From: Frankia sp. AgB1.9
Lineage (GTDB): Bacteria; Actinomycetota; Actinomycetes; Frankiales; Frankiaceae
NCBI RefSeq assembly: GCF_016786355.1
Contig: NZ_JADWYX010000002.1
Coordinates: 18,135 to 82,134, forward strand
Reading direction: 5' to 3'
Length of the DNA: 64,000 nucleotides
This document shows, piece by piece, positions 25,549 to 34,091 of the stretch. The translations under genes were made by a program, and so were the position numbers. A model generated the notes under the pieces. It worked only from the letters and a program-made list of their open reading frames with translations, did no database searches and was not told where the DNA came from. How positions within the stretch are numbered: the first letter of the stretch is position 1; every line of letters starts with the position of its first letter.

Positions 25549-27075
25549 GTGGACAAGGTGAACGACACGGCCGGCCGTCAGGGCTTCCCCCACACGATCG
25601 CGACGGTGCTGGAGACCGCGCTCGCCGCGCGCCCGGCCGCCCCAGCGATCGAGGCCGCCTCGGGCGTCTGGAGCTACGCGGAGCTCGACGAACAGGCGCG
25701 CCGCGCCGCCGGCGCGCTGTGGTCGCTCGGGGTGCGCCCCGGCGACCGGGTAGCGGCCTGTCTGCCCAACGACCTCGACATCGTCGCCGCCTTCCACGGC
25801 GCGCAGCGGATCGGGGCCGTCTGGGCGGGCATCGGCGAGGCGCTCGCGGCCGGCGAGCAGCAGGAGCTGTTCGACCTGTGCGCCCCGACGGTCGCGCTGG
25901 CCGGGCCGCGCTGCCAGCTGACGGTGCCGGGCCGCGTCGACGCCGACCAGTGGGCCGCGCTGCTCGCCCGCGCCGAGACCGCGCCGCGGGTGGCGACGGA
26001 CGTCGACGCGCCGGCCGGGATCGCGTTCACCAGCGGCACGTCGGGACGCCCGAAGGCGGTCGTCCACAGCCAGCGGAACCTGCTCCTGCCGGGCGCCGTC
26101 CTCGTCGCCACCCGCGGCTGGGGGCCCGACCTGCGCAAGGGCGACAGCTTCCCCCTGACGATCCTGAACCTGATGGTGCTCTCGACCCTGCTCACCGCGC
26201 AGGCCGGCGGCTGCGCCGTCGTGATGAACCGGCGCGACGTCGACGGCGTCGCCGAGTGGATCTCCACGCGGCGGGTGACGGTCTGGAACGGCGCCCCCGC
26301 TCAGCTGCACGACCTGGCCGGCCGCCCCCACCTCGACCTCGGCTCGCTGACCGAGGTGTGGAGCGGCGGCGGCGACACCTCGGACACGCTGCGCCGGGCC
26401 TTCGCGGAAGCGCACGGGCTCGTTCCCCGCGCGACCTACGGCCTCACCGAGGCGCCGACGGTGGTGTCGATCGACCCGCCCGGCGACGAGTGGCGCCCGG
26501 GCAGCAGCGGGCGCGTGCTGCCGCAGTACGACGTGGCGGCCTACGACGACGCGGGGCGGCGCCTGCCGGCCGGCGAGACCGGCGAGCTGCGCCTGCGCGG
26601 CGTGACCCGCGGTGTCTGGACCGGAGCATGGCGGCCACTGCTGGGCTACTGGGACGACGGCGCCGTGCGGGCACCCGAGCCCGGTCCGGTCCCGACCGGC
26701 GACGTCGGCACCGCCGACGCCGACGGGTGGCTACGCGTCCTGGACCGCAAGAAGCTGGTGATCATCCGCGGCGGGGCGAACGTCTACCCGCTGGAGGTGG
26801 AGCGGGTCATCGGCGGCCACCCGGGAGTCGCCCGGGTCGCCGTCTGCGGCGTACCCGACGACCGGCTCGGCCAGCGGGTGGCAGCCGTGATCGAGCGCGC
26901 CGGGCCGCCGCTCGACCTCGCCGAGCTAGACGCCCTGTGCCGCCGCGACCTCGCGGGCTACAAGGTGCCCGAGGTCTGGTCCGTCGTCGACACCCTCCCC
27001 GTGAACGCGATGGGCAAGGTCTCCCGCATCGGCCTCACCGACCTCGTCGAACGCCACCAACTCCCGAAGCCCTGA
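25549..27075 (+). CDS. AMP-forming acyl-CoA ligase
   Basis: A 508-residue member of the ANL superfamily that would couple an acid to CoA through an acyl-adenylate. Motifs run in order: P-loop TSGTSGRPK, the adenine motif TYGLTEA, the hinge Asp/Lys in LDRKKLVII with GGANVYP, and the catalytic Lys in NAMGKVSR at the C-terminus. GTG at 25549 has AAGG six bases upstream; an upstream in-frame extension is not supported. It is the last gene of the plus-strand block and probably activates the acid product of the aldehyde dehydrogenase. Confidence 0.9.
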   Translation: MDKVNDTAGRQGFPHTIATVLETALAARPAAPAIEAASGVWSYAELDEQARRAAGALWSLGVRPGDRVAACLPNDLDIVAAFHGAQRIGAVWAGIGEALAAGEQQELFDLCAPTVALAGPRCQLTVPGRVDADQWAALLARAETAPRVATDVDAPAGIAFTSGTSGRPKAVVHSQRNLLLPGAVLVATRGWGPDLRKGDSFPLTILNLMVLSTLLTAQAGGCAVVMNRRDVDGVAEWISTRRVTVWNGAPAQLHDLAGRPHLDLGSLTEVWSGGGDTSDTLRRAFAEAHGLVPRATYGLTEAPTVVSIDPPGDEWRPGSSGRVLPQYDVAAYDDAGRRLPAGETGELRLRGVTRGVWTGAWRPLLGYWDDGAVRAPEPGPVPTGDVGTADADGWLRVLDRKKLVIIRGGANVYPLEVERVIGGHPGVARVAVCGVPDDRLGQRVAAVIERAGPPLDLAELDALCRRDLAGYKVPEVWSVVDTLPVNAMGKVSRIGLTDLVERHQLPKP

Positions 27076-27118
27076 TCAACGGCGCCAGCCCGGCGGAGTG
27101 ATCGCCGTTTTCCCGCCA

Positions 27119-27193
27119 TGATCGCCGTTTGAGCCCTGGGGTGGTCGTGGAAACGCTCGCACTACGACCACCCCAGAGCCAAAACAGCGATCA
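27119..27193. repeat. 75-base palindromic repeat, copy 1
   Basis: Two arms of about 30 bases, starting TGATCGC and ending GCGATCA, pair almost perfectly around a 15-base loop; the inner 13 bases CTGGGGTGGTCGT pair exactly with ACGACCACCCCAG. A partial tandem copy of the left arm stands just before it, at 27099-27118. It may also terminate transcription after the ligase gene. A copy of identical length lies at 28560. Confidence 0.8.
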
Positions 27194-27390
27194 AGGGCAC
27201 GCGAGAGCGCCGGAGGCAGGCCGCCGGCACAGGCGATCGCAGGTTTCAGATCAGCCAGGGCCTGCCGAATAAGCTCGTCGGAGGCACCACCCCTGCGGCC
27301 GGGACGTTCTCCGGCCAAGTCGGGCATCCGACGCGCGGTGAGGCGGTCGTCTCCTGCGCCGGCCGCCCGTCGCTCGGGCATGATGCTCAG

Positions 27391-28527
27391 GTGCTGAGCG
27401 TGCCTCGTAGCTGGTCGGAGCTGACCCCTGGCTGGATGACGGCGGCGCTCGCCGACGTGTGTCCCGGCGCCCTCGTCGAGGCGGTCGAGGTCGATGACGT
27501 CGCGGACGGGACGAACAGCCGGGCCCGGGTTCGGCTGCGCTACGCGTCCGGCGCCGGCCCCGAGCGGGTGTTCGTCAAGCGGGAGGGCCGGATGTTCAAC
27601 CGGCTGGCGCTGACTGCCCTCGGCGCCCGAGAGGCCGAGTCCCGTCTCGTGGCCTCGGGGCTGGCGTTGCCGCTCGAACATCCCGCCTTCTACGCCGCCG
27701 CGGTCGACCGGCGCCGGCTGGCGGCGGTGACGGTGATGGAGGACGTGACGCTGCGCGGTGCCCGGCCGAACGATGCGACCGTGGCCCTGGACGTCGATCA
27801 GGTGCGTACCGGTCTGCTCGGCCTGGCCAGGATGCATGCCGCGTACTGGGGCGGGCCGCTGCCAGACCAGCTGGCGTTCGTGCGTCCGTGGCAGGTCGGG
27901 CGGGTCTGGGCGCCGGTGTCGTGGACCAGCCTGGCCCGGGCGCTGCGCCTGCTGCGGACCGGCGGGCACGGCCGGCTGATCCCGCCGGGCGTGGACGCGG
28001 GTGTGGTCGAGCGCGGTTTCCGCGGCTGGGCCACGATCGCCGCCAAACACCCGCGGACGCTGCTGCACGGTGACCCGCACCTGGCGAACACCTACGCCCT
28101 GCCGTCGGGCGTCACCGGCTTCTACGACTGGCAGCTGATCCGAACCGGCAACTGGTCCCACGATGTCGGCTATTTCCTGGTCTCCAGCCTCAGCACCGCC
28201 GACCGGCGCGACCACGAGCGGGACCTGCTCGCCGACTACCTGACGGAACTCGCGGGCCAGGGCGCGCCCGCCCCGGACTTCGCCGAAGCCTGGGCGCTCT
28301 ATCGCCAGACGCCGGTGTTCGGCCTCGGCACCTGGCTGCACACCCTGTCCGGCGGGGGCTTCCAGCCGCTCGACGTGTGCCTGGCCGTTGTCGAACGCTT
28401 CGCCACCGCACACGCCGACCACACCCGGACCTGGTCACCTCCGCCCCCGCCCCAACGCCGTCCGGCCGGTACCCCGCTGACGACCGAACACGACGAGCCC
28501 ACCCCGACCGGCACACCGAACCACTAG
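27391..28527 (+). CDS. Phosphotransferase family protein (APH/EcKinase-like)
   Basis: A 378-residue kinase-fold protein. The catalytic loop is LLHGDPHLANTY near residue 228 and the metal-binding Asp is in GFYDWQL near 248, as in aminoglycoside/choline-kinase-like phosphotransferases. The N-terminal lobe has the expected Lys in VFVKREG. The last 35 residues are Pro/Thr-rich and probably disordered. The GTG start has no ribosome site. Actinobacterial members found beside acyl-CoA ligases have no firm substrate, and antibiotic resistance should not be assumed. A 354-residue relative lies at 41033. The gene is bracketed by two 75-base palindromes. Confidence 0.78.
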   Translation: MLSVPRSWSELTPGWMTAALADVCPGALVEAVEVDDVADGTNSRARVRLRYASGAGPERVFVKREGRMFNRLALTALGAREAESRLVASGLALPLEHPAFYAAAVDRRRLAAVTVMEDVTLRGARPNDATVALDVDQVRTGLLGLARMHAAYWGGPLPDQLAFVRPWQVGRVWAPVSWTSLARALRLLRTGGHGRLIPPGVDAGVVERGFRGWATIAAKHPRTLLHGDPHLANTYALPSGVTGFYDWQLIRTGNWSHDVGYFLVSSLSTADRRDHERDLLADYLTELAGQGAPAPDFAEAWALYRQTPVFGLGTWLHTLSGGGFQPLDVCLAVVERFATAHADHTRTWSPPPPPQRRPAGTPLTTEHDEPTPTGTPNH

Positions 28528-28559
28528 TCCTCCGCGTGGCAGAGGTCCGGCCGCAGGCG

Positions 28560-28634
28560 TGATCGCTGGTTTGGCCCTCTGGTGGTCGTGAATCGGGCCT
28601 GGTCGCAACCAGTTCAGGGCTGAAACCGCGATCA
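28560..28634. repeat. 75-base palindromic repeat, copy 2
   Basis: It has the same length and design as copy 1 at 27119, opening with TGATCGC and closing with GCGATCA, with shared inner words such as GGTGGTCGTG. The pairing is less perfect, with several bulges. It lies between converging genes, just after the phosphotransferase stop. Confidence 0.75.
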
Positions 28635-28695
28635 TGCCCGCGCGCGGCGCGAGGCCGGCGTCGTGACGGGGGCGCGGGCCGTCGGGAGGAACGAC

Positions 28696-28728
28696 GGAGG
28701 GCGGCCGCCAGACCGGCGACCGCCCTCC
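28696..28728. terminator. Strong hairpin between convergent genes
   Basis: GGAGGGCGG at 28696-28704 pairs perfectly with CCGCCCTCC at 28720-28728. It sits between the ends of the phosphotransferase (plus) and binding-lipoprotein (minus) genes and could stop transcription from both sides. No long U tract follows, as is usual in GC-rich actinobacteria. Confidence 0.65.
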
Positions 28729-28748
28729 GAACGTTTGGGCCTACAAGA

Positions 28749-30002
28749 TCAGGAGGTGACGGACTTCCCGGCGAGGGTGGCGCCGCAGATCGGGGTGGCG
28801 CCGTCGACCGGGTGGAACGTGCTGCCCCGGAACTGGGTGACCCAGATGCAGTTGTCGACGCCGTTCACGATGTTCTCGCGGTCGTTCGGGTCGAGCTTGT
28901 GGGTGCCGTACAGGCCCATTCCGGTGAAGTCGTGAATCTTGGCGAGCGAGGCGATCAGGGACGCCGAGGTCGGCTTGGCGCCCGCGCCGCGCAGTCCTTC
29001 GACCAGCATGCCGACGGTCAGGTAGCCGTTGTACATCCCGAAGGTCGGGGCCCCGGTCATGCCGGTGCCTGCGAGGTCGGAGACGAACTGCTTGGTCGCG
29101 GCCGTCTGCATCTCGACCGGCTCCGCGGACGAGACGAAGAAGACGTTCTGCGCCGCCGCGGTCGCGCCCGGGCCCGCCGCGAGCAGGTCGCCGCCATAAC
29201 CGGTCGCCAGCAGCGCCGCCTTGAGGTTCACGCCCTGCTGGCGCAGCCCGGTGATGATGGCGAACGCGGTATCCGACGTGACCGTGCCGACGAACCCGTC
29301 GATGCCGGCGTTCTTCATCGCCAGCACGACCGGGCCGACGTCCGTGGTCCCGAGGGGCAGCGTCGCGTTCAGGTAGCCGACCTTGACGCCGGCGGCCTCC
29401 GCCGAGATCGCGTCCGCCTTGGCCACGTTGGTCGAGGCCGGGAAGCCGACGTAGCCGACGATGCCCAGGCTGGTGACGCCCTCCTTCTTGAAGAACTCGC
29501 CCTGCGTCGCCGCGACCTTGTCCGTGTGCAGCGCGCCGACCACCGAGAACATGTTCTTCGCGGTGATCCACTCCGGACCGTCCTCGGCGATGCCGATGAC
29601 GGGGACGTTGTGGGCGGTGAGGTAGTTCGACGCCAAGAACGTGAGGCTGGAGTTGGCGAGTACCGCGTCGACGTGGTCCTGCGTGACGAACTTCTGCGCG
29701 ACGGACAGCGCCGTGGTCGGGTTGGTGGCCGTATCACCGAGGACGTACTTGATGTCGTAGCCCTCGCGGCTGGCGTAACGGATGCCCGCCTTCATCCCGT
29801 CGAGGCTGGTCTTGTTCACCGACGACGCCGGGCCGGTCATGTCAGTTAAGATCCCGACCTTGACGGTTTCCTTGGCCGTCTGGCCCGCGCTCGCGCTCGC
29901 GTTCACGCTCGGCTTCGACGAGCCGCCGCAGGCCGCGGTCAGGGCGAGCGCGGCGGCGGTGAGCACCGCGGCCCGGCCGATCGATCTGCGCCTGTCGTGC
30001 AT
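28749..30002 (-). CDS. ABC-transporter substrate-binding lipoprotein, branched-chain amino acid type
   Basis: A 417-residue secreted lipoprotein. An Arg-rich n-region and hydrophobic core lead to the lipobox LTAAC with the lipid-bearing Cys at about residue 25. A Ser/Ala linker and a type I periplasmic-binding fold of the LivK group follow (VGILTDMTGPASSV at the start of the domain). The start is secure, with GAGGAG five bases upstream. No permease or ATPase gene is nearby, so it is an orphan receptor. In actinobacterial catabolic clusters such proteins often capture aromatic or steroid-like acids rather than amino acids. The ligand is unknown. Confidence 0.88.
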   Translation of the reverse strand: MHDRRRSIGRAAVLTAAALALTAACGGSSKPSVNASASAGQTAKETVKVGILTDMTGPASSVNKTSLDGMKAGIRYASREGYDIKYVLGDTATNPTTALSVAQKFVTQDHVDAVLANSSLTFLASNYLTAHNVPVIGIAEDGPEWITAKNMFSVVGALHTDKVAATQGEFFKKEGVTSLGIVGYVGFPASTNVAKADAISAEAAGVKVGYLNATLPLGTTDVGPVVLAMKNAGIDGFVGTVTSDTAFAIITGLRQQGVNLKAALLATGYGGDLLAAGPGATAAAQNVFFVSSAEPVEMQTAATKQFVSDLAGTGMTGAPTFGMYNGYLTVGMLVEGLRGAGAKPTSASLIASLAKIHDFTGMGLYGTHKLDPNDRENIVNGVDNCIWVTQFRGSTFHPVDGATPICGATLAGKSVTS

Positions 30003-30059
30003 TCTTTCTCCTCATCTTGGAACTGTTGACGCGCGGTGAGGCGAGCCTCGGGCCTCAGG

Positions 30060-30494
30060 TCAGGCCGGGCTGAGCACGACTACCGGGATCTTCCGGGTGG
30101 TGCGGCTCTGGTAGAGGTCGTAGTTCGGCCAGGCGTCGGTGACGACCTTCCAGAGACGCGGTTTCTCGTCGTCGGAGGCGGTCCGGGCGACGACCTGGAG
30201 ATGTTGCGCCCTGACCTGGATCTCGACGGCGGTATTCGCCGAGAGGTTGAGGTACCAGTCGGGGTCGCGCGGGGAGCCGCCGGTCGAGGCGACGACGAGG
30301 TAGTCGTCCCCGTCGCGGGCGAAGATGAGCGCCGTGGTGCGCCGCGCCCCGGTGCGCCGGCCGACGGTGGTCAGCAGCAGCGTCGGGACGCCGTTCCACA
30401 GGTAGCCGACCTCGCCGTCGGTGTCCTGATAGGCGTAGATGTGGTCCTTTCCCAGCAGCGTCAGGTCTGCCTTGACGTAGTTGTCCTCGGCCAT
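30060..30494 (-). CDS. Deazaflavin (F420)-dependent nitroreductase-family protein
   Basis: A 144-residue split-barrel protein of the Ddn-like family. The segment TTVGRRTGARRTTALIF and the later SPRDPDWYLNLSAN are characteristic and form the F420-binding part. Such proteins transfer hydride from F420H2 to enones, quinones or nitro compounds. ATG at 30494 has AAGGAG seven bases upstream. It is downstream of the P450 gene in the same direction, 22 bases away, so it may reduce an unsaturated intermediate of the pathway. Confidence 0.85.
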   Translation of the reverse strand: MAEDNYVKADLTLLGKDHIYAYQDTDGEVGYLWNGVPTLLLTTVGRRTGARRTTALIFARDGDDYLVVASTGGSPRDPDWYLNLSANTAVEIQVRAQHLQVVARTASDDEKPRLWKVVTDAWPNYDLYQSRTTRKIPVVVLSPA

Positions 30495-30516
30495 GGGAGC
30501 TCCTTTCTCGGGCCGG

Positions 30517-31764
30517 TCAGCCGAAAAGGACGGGAATGGCGGTCGCGCCCCGCTCGTACATGCCGACGAAGTGCGGCTGCTCGGCGTCGGGGTCCAGGCG
30601 CAGGTTCGGCAGCCGGTCCAGCAGCGCGCCGATGCCGATCCGTATCTCGGCGCGGGCGACGTGCATGCCGAGACAGATGTGCGGGCCACCGCCGAAGGCG
30701 AAGGACGGCCTGAGCTGCCGGTGGATGTCATACGTGTCGGCGTCGCCCCAGCGGGCCGGGTCGCGGTTGGCGGCCGCCAGGCAGATGTGCAGGACCGAGC
30801 CCTCGGGAATGTGGGTGCCGTGGAAGTCGATGTCGCGCGTGGCGTAGCGGGCGAACATCGGGTCGGTGGGCATCCAGCGCAGCGACTCCTCGATCGCCGG
30901 TCGCAGCAGCGCCCGGTCCTCGCGTACCGCGGCCAGCACCTCGGGCCGCTGCAGCAGGGCGGTCAGCGTGATGCCCATCTGCTTCCAGGTCGTGCCCGAG
31001 CCCGCGATCAGCAGCAGCAGCGAGAACGAGAACACCTCCGCGTCGGAAAGCCGGTGGCGCGTCCCGTCCTCATCGGTGATCTCCGCCTGGACCAGCACGC
31101 TGATGAGGTCGTCGCGCGGTTCCTCGCGGCGCGCGGCGACGATCGGCCGGAGAATCTCGATGATCTTCGCGGGCTGGCCGATCGAGGCCCGGATGTCCAA
31201 CGCCTGCTCGACGGGAACCCCGAAGCTGCTGGTGATCGTCAGTACCGGGATCGCCGCGCAGAAGTCGACGTTGAGCTCGGCGCGGCCGTCGGCCAGGAAA
31301 CCGTCGATCAGCAGGTGGACGGTCCGTTCGATCCAGTTGTGGATCCACCATTCCGCCCTGTTCGGCACGAACGACGGCTGGACCAGGGCCCGGTATCGGC
31401 GGTGCTCGGCGCCCCCCATCGACAGCATGCTGTTCAGGGCACCGGAGGCGCCGCTGTTCAGGTCGACCGGGTCCGGTGAGGACGCGAACACCTCGGGATT
31501 GCGGTAGGCCGCGTCGCAGGCCGCCCAGCTGAACACGGAGAAGTGCCGCCGGTCGGGAAAGGGCAGGCCGGCGAAGAGCAGGTCCTCGCTCACGCCGGTG
31601 AGCTCGTGGACGGTGCCCTCGTGGACCGGCCCGGTCTCGCGCAGCCGGTGCCACGCGGGATACGGGTCGGTCTCGTAGCTGCCTCCCGTGCGCGCGAGGT
31701 AGGAGCCGCGCAGGTCGAACAGGCTGCGCAGCCGGGCGCGGTCGAGGATGGCCATTTCGGTCAT
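30517..31764 (-). CDS. Cytochrome P450
   Basis: A 415-residue soluble bacterial P450. It has the oxygen-binding I-helix motif AGSGTT, the EESLRW (ExxR) motif, and the heme loop FAFGGGPHICLG with the thiolate Cys. The start at 31764 is chosen because the frame further upstream covers other genes; Met at 31755 is an alternative. A ferredoxin of the right type is encoded three genes along at 32606, and an SDR lies between. This gives an electron-transfer and alcohol-oxidation set. Likely role is hydroxylation of the pathway substrate; family assignment by number is not possible here. Confidence 0.92.
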   Translation of the reverse strand: MTEMAILDRARLRSLFDLRGSYLARTGGSYETDPYPAWHRLRETGPVHEGTVHELTGVSEDLLFAGLPFPDRRHFSVFSWAACDAAYRNPEVFASSPDPVDLNSGASGALNSMLSMGGAEHRRYRALVQPSFVPNRAEWWIHNWIERTVHLLIDGFLADGRAELNVDFCAAIPVLTITSSFGVPVEQALDIRASIGQPAKIIEILRPIVAARREEPRDDLISVLVQAEITDEDGTRHRLSDAEVFSFSLLLLIAGSGTTWKQMGITLTALLQRPEVLAAVREDRALLRPAIEESLRWMPTDPMFARYATRDIDFHGTHIPEGSVLHICLAAANRDPARWGDADTYDIHRQLRPSFAFGGGPHICLGMHVARAEIRIGIGALLDRLPNLRLDPDAEQPHFVGMYERGATAIPVLFG

Positions 31765-31802
31765 GTGCTTTGACTCGTTCCTACGTTTGGCGTCTTGGCT
31801 GG

Positions 31803-32600
31803 CTAGCGCGCCACATAGCCACCGTCGACGGGCAGGAGAACTCCGGTGATGTTCGCGGCCCGGTCCGAGGCGAGGAACGCCGCGGCGTGGGCGCAGTCCT
31901 CGGCGGTGATGGGCCGGCCGAGCGGATGGTTCGCGCCTGTCTGGGCCGCGATTTTCTCGAGCTGCTCCGGGTCGGTCATGGACAGCCCGCCCGCGGCCAT
32001 GAAGCCGGTGAAGGGCATGCCGGCCGGGCAGATCGCGTTCGCCCGGATGCCGAACGGCGCGCCCTCGATGGCGACGGCGCGGGTCAGCTGGTGGACCGCG
32101 CCCTTGGTCGCTCCGTACACGGAGCCACCCCAGGCGACGAGGCCGGCGACCGAACCGGTGTTGACGATCGCCCCGCCGCCGCCCTGCGCCTTGAACTGCA
32201 GGACGGCGTGTTTGCAGCCGTAGAACACTCCCCCGAAGTTCACGCCGACGAGGCGCTGGAAATCCTCGGCCGTGTGGTCCTCGAGCTTGGCGCCCAGCCG
32301 CGGCGTCGGGATGCCGACGTTGTTGAACAGGACGTCGAGCCGGCCGAACGCCTCGACGGTCGCCGCGATCATCGCGACGACGTCCTGTTCCCTGGAGACG
32401 TCGCAGGTGAGCGCGATCGCCGTGCCGCCGGCCTCCTCGATGAGGTGCGCGGCCTCCTTGGCGTCGTCGGCCCGGATGTCCGCGCACACGACGCGGGCAC
32501 CCTCCGCCGCGAAGACCAGCGCGGAAGTGCGGCCGACCCCGGACCCGGCTCCGGTGACGATCGCGTTCTTGCCGGCGAGCAGCTTTCCTTCCGTTGCCAT
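31803..32600 (-). CDS. SDR-family oxidoreductase
   Basis: A 265-residue classical SDR with TGAGSGVG near residue 16, ADIR at the end of strand two (NAD preference), NNVG in place of NNAG, Ser in NTGSVAG, YGATK, and VDGGYVAR at the end. It begins six bases beyond the ferredoxin stop, so the two are probably coupled. It is a good candidate to oxidise the alcohol made by the adjacent P450. Confidence 0.87.
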   Translation of the reverse strand: MATEGKLLAGKNAIVTGAGSGVGRTSALVFAAEGARVVCADIRADDAKEAAHLIEEAGGTAIALTCDVSREQDVVAMIAATVEAFGRLDVLFNNVGIPTPRLGAKLEDHTAEDFQRLVGVNFGGVFYGCKHAVLQFKAQGGGGAIVNTGSVAGLVAWGGSVYGATKGAVHQLTRAVAIEGAPFGIRANAICPAGMPFTGFMAAGGLSMTDPEQLEKIAAQTGANHPLGRPITAEDCAHAAAFLASDRAANITGVLLPVDGGYVAR

Positions 32601-32605
32601 ACGGC

Positions 32606-32836
32606 TCACGCTCCCGATCTGCCGCCGGCGGACAACGCCAGCGCGCTTGTTGGGCAGGCCTCGACCGCGGTACGCACGGACGCCAGGTCCGCGGCGGTGG
32701 GCTCGGCGACGAGAACGGCCTTGGCGTCGTCGTCGTGGGTGAAGAAGTCCGGCGCGTAGACGAGACAGAGCCCGCTGCCGATGCACAGGTCCCGGTCGAC
32801 GGTGACCGGCGGAGCGGCCGCCGCGGAATCCCCCAT
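32606..32836 (-). CDS. [3Fe-4S]-type ferredoxin
   Basis: A 76-residue ferredoxin. Cluster ligands are Cys18 and Cys24 in CIGSGLC and Cys61 in EACPTSAL. The middle position that would hold a fourth Cys is Ser21, so a [3Fe-4S] cluster is expected. Small ferredoxins of this type commonly donate electrons to actinobacterial P450s, and a P450 gene is in the same operon at 30517. It starts one base after the amidohydrolase stop. It is the only ferredoxin seen in a window with four P450 genes. Confidence 0.9.
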   Translation of the reverse strand: MGDSAAAAPPVTVDRDLCIGSGLCLVYAPDFFTHDDDAKAVLVAEPTAADLASVRTAVEACPTSALALSAGGRSGA

Positions 32837-32837
32837 G

Positions 32838-34046
32838 TCAGGCTCCGGCGAGGACGGGCGGAACGGCCGGGGTGAAGCGGTAGAGGCGTTCGGCGTTGCC
32901 GCGCAGCAGCTTGTACTGGGTCTCCTCGGGCAGGTGGCTGATGATGGCCTTGACGGTCTGGATGCAGTTGGGCCAGGTCGAGTCGGAATGCGGGTAGTCG
33001 GTCTCGCACATGATGTTGTCCTCGCCGATCTCGGCGAGGCTGGCGATGCCGTGGTGGTCCTCGATGAAGCAGCCGAAGACGTGGTCGCGGAACGTGGCGC
33101 GGATGTCGAGGGTCTCCAGATCGGCGCCGGTGATGCCCTTGTGGTCACCGAACGTCGCGCCGCGCTGGACCCAGTAGCGCTGCTTGTCCAGGACCTGCTC
33201 GGCGCGCTCCAGGTAGTACGGCATCCAGCCGACCTCGCCCTCCGACAGGGCGATCTTCAGGTTCGGGTAGCGCTGGAACAGGCCGGAGAACAGCCACGAC
33301 AGCATCGTTCCCGAGGTGCGCATCGCCCCCCAGGTCAGGTTCGCCATGAACGGCGTGTTCGACGCGATCTTCGGGACCTGCGAGGACGAACCGACATGCA
33401 TCGAGACGACCATCTCCAGGTCGTTCGCCGCCGCCATCACCGGCTCCCAGTAACCCGACGGGTCATGAATCGTCGGCAGGCCCAACGGCTCCGGGTTCTC
33501 GGAGAACGCGAAACTCGTCGCGCCCTTCGCCGCGCAGCGCTCCAGCTCGGCGACGGCGAGCTTCGGGTCCCACAGCGGGATCAGCACCAGCGGGATGTAC
33601 CGGCCCGGCGCGGCGGCGCACCACTCGTCGAGCATCCAGTCGTTGTAGATCTTCAGGCAGACCAGGCCGAAGTCACGGTCGGAGGCCTCGTAGAACAGCT
33701 GGCCGCAGAACCGGGGCAGCGTCGGGAAGCACAGCGACGCCAGCACGCCGGCCCGGTCCATGTCCTTGACCCGCTCGGCGGCGTCATAGCAGCCCGGGCG
33801 CATCTCGCTGTACGCGAGCGGCTCCGGGGAGAACTCCTCCTTCGACTTGCCCGCCACGGCGGACAGCCCCGAGGAGGGGAACTTCTTGCCGTCATAGACC
33901 CAGAAGTCCATGCCCTTGTCGTCGAGCTCCATGTGGGGGGCGCGGTCGCGGTCCTTGGCGGGAACCCGGTCGAGCCAGACGTTCGGCGGCTCCAGCACGT
34001 GGTCATCCACCGAGATGAGCCAGTCGAGGTTCAGCTCCGAGGTCAT
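32838..34046 (-). CDS. Amidohydrolase-family protein (ACMSD-like)
   Basis: A 402-residue TIM-barrel protein of the amidohydrolase-2 group. The first metal motif is SVDDHVLEPP at the N-terminus, a metal His lies in SMHVGSS, and the catalytic Asp is in CETDYPHSDSTWP near residue 330. Relatives decarboxylate or hydrate aromatic or CoA-linked acids, and many members in actinobacterial lipid and steroid clusters are uncharacterised. It sits between an aldehyde dehydrogenase and a ferredoxin gene. Reaction unknown. Confidence 0.85.
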   Translation of the reverse strand: MTSELNLDWLISVDDHVLEPPNVWLDRVPAKDRDRAPHMELDDKGMDFWVYDGKKFPSSGLSAVAGKSKEEFSPEPLAYSEMRPGCYDAAERVKDMDRAGVLASLCFPTLPRFCGQLFYEASDRDFGLVCLKIYNDWMLDEWCAAAPGRYIPLVLIPLWDPKLAVAELERCAAKGATSFAFSENPEPLGLPTIHDPSGYWEPVMAAANDLEMVVSMHVGSSSQVPKIASNTPFMANLTWGAMRTSGTMLSWLFSGLFQRYPNLKIALSEGEVGWMPYYLERAEQVLDKQRYWVQRGATFGDHKGITGADLETLDIRATFRDHVFGCFIEDHHGIASLAEIGEDNIMCETDYPHSDSTWPNCIQTVKAIISHLPEETQYKLLRGNAERLYRFTPAVPPVLAGA

Positions 34047-34091
34047 TTCTCCTCCTCTTTCTTCGTCGCTGCCGGGTTGAGGCGGAAAGCT

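Noticed and set aside
27391..28527. Aminoglycoside resistance gene
   Set aside because: Only the kinase-fold loop is shared; the catabolic context and a paralogue at 41033 argue against a drug-resistance call.
27119..28634. A mobile element or integron cassette around the phosphotransferase
   Set aside because: No transposase or integrase is present, the two palindromes have diverged, and no target-site duplication could be seen.
30517..33009. Single 830-residue P450 fusion
   Set aside because: The upstream part of this frame lies over the SDR, ferredoxin and amidohydrolase genes and has no domain of its own; the P450 starts at 31764.
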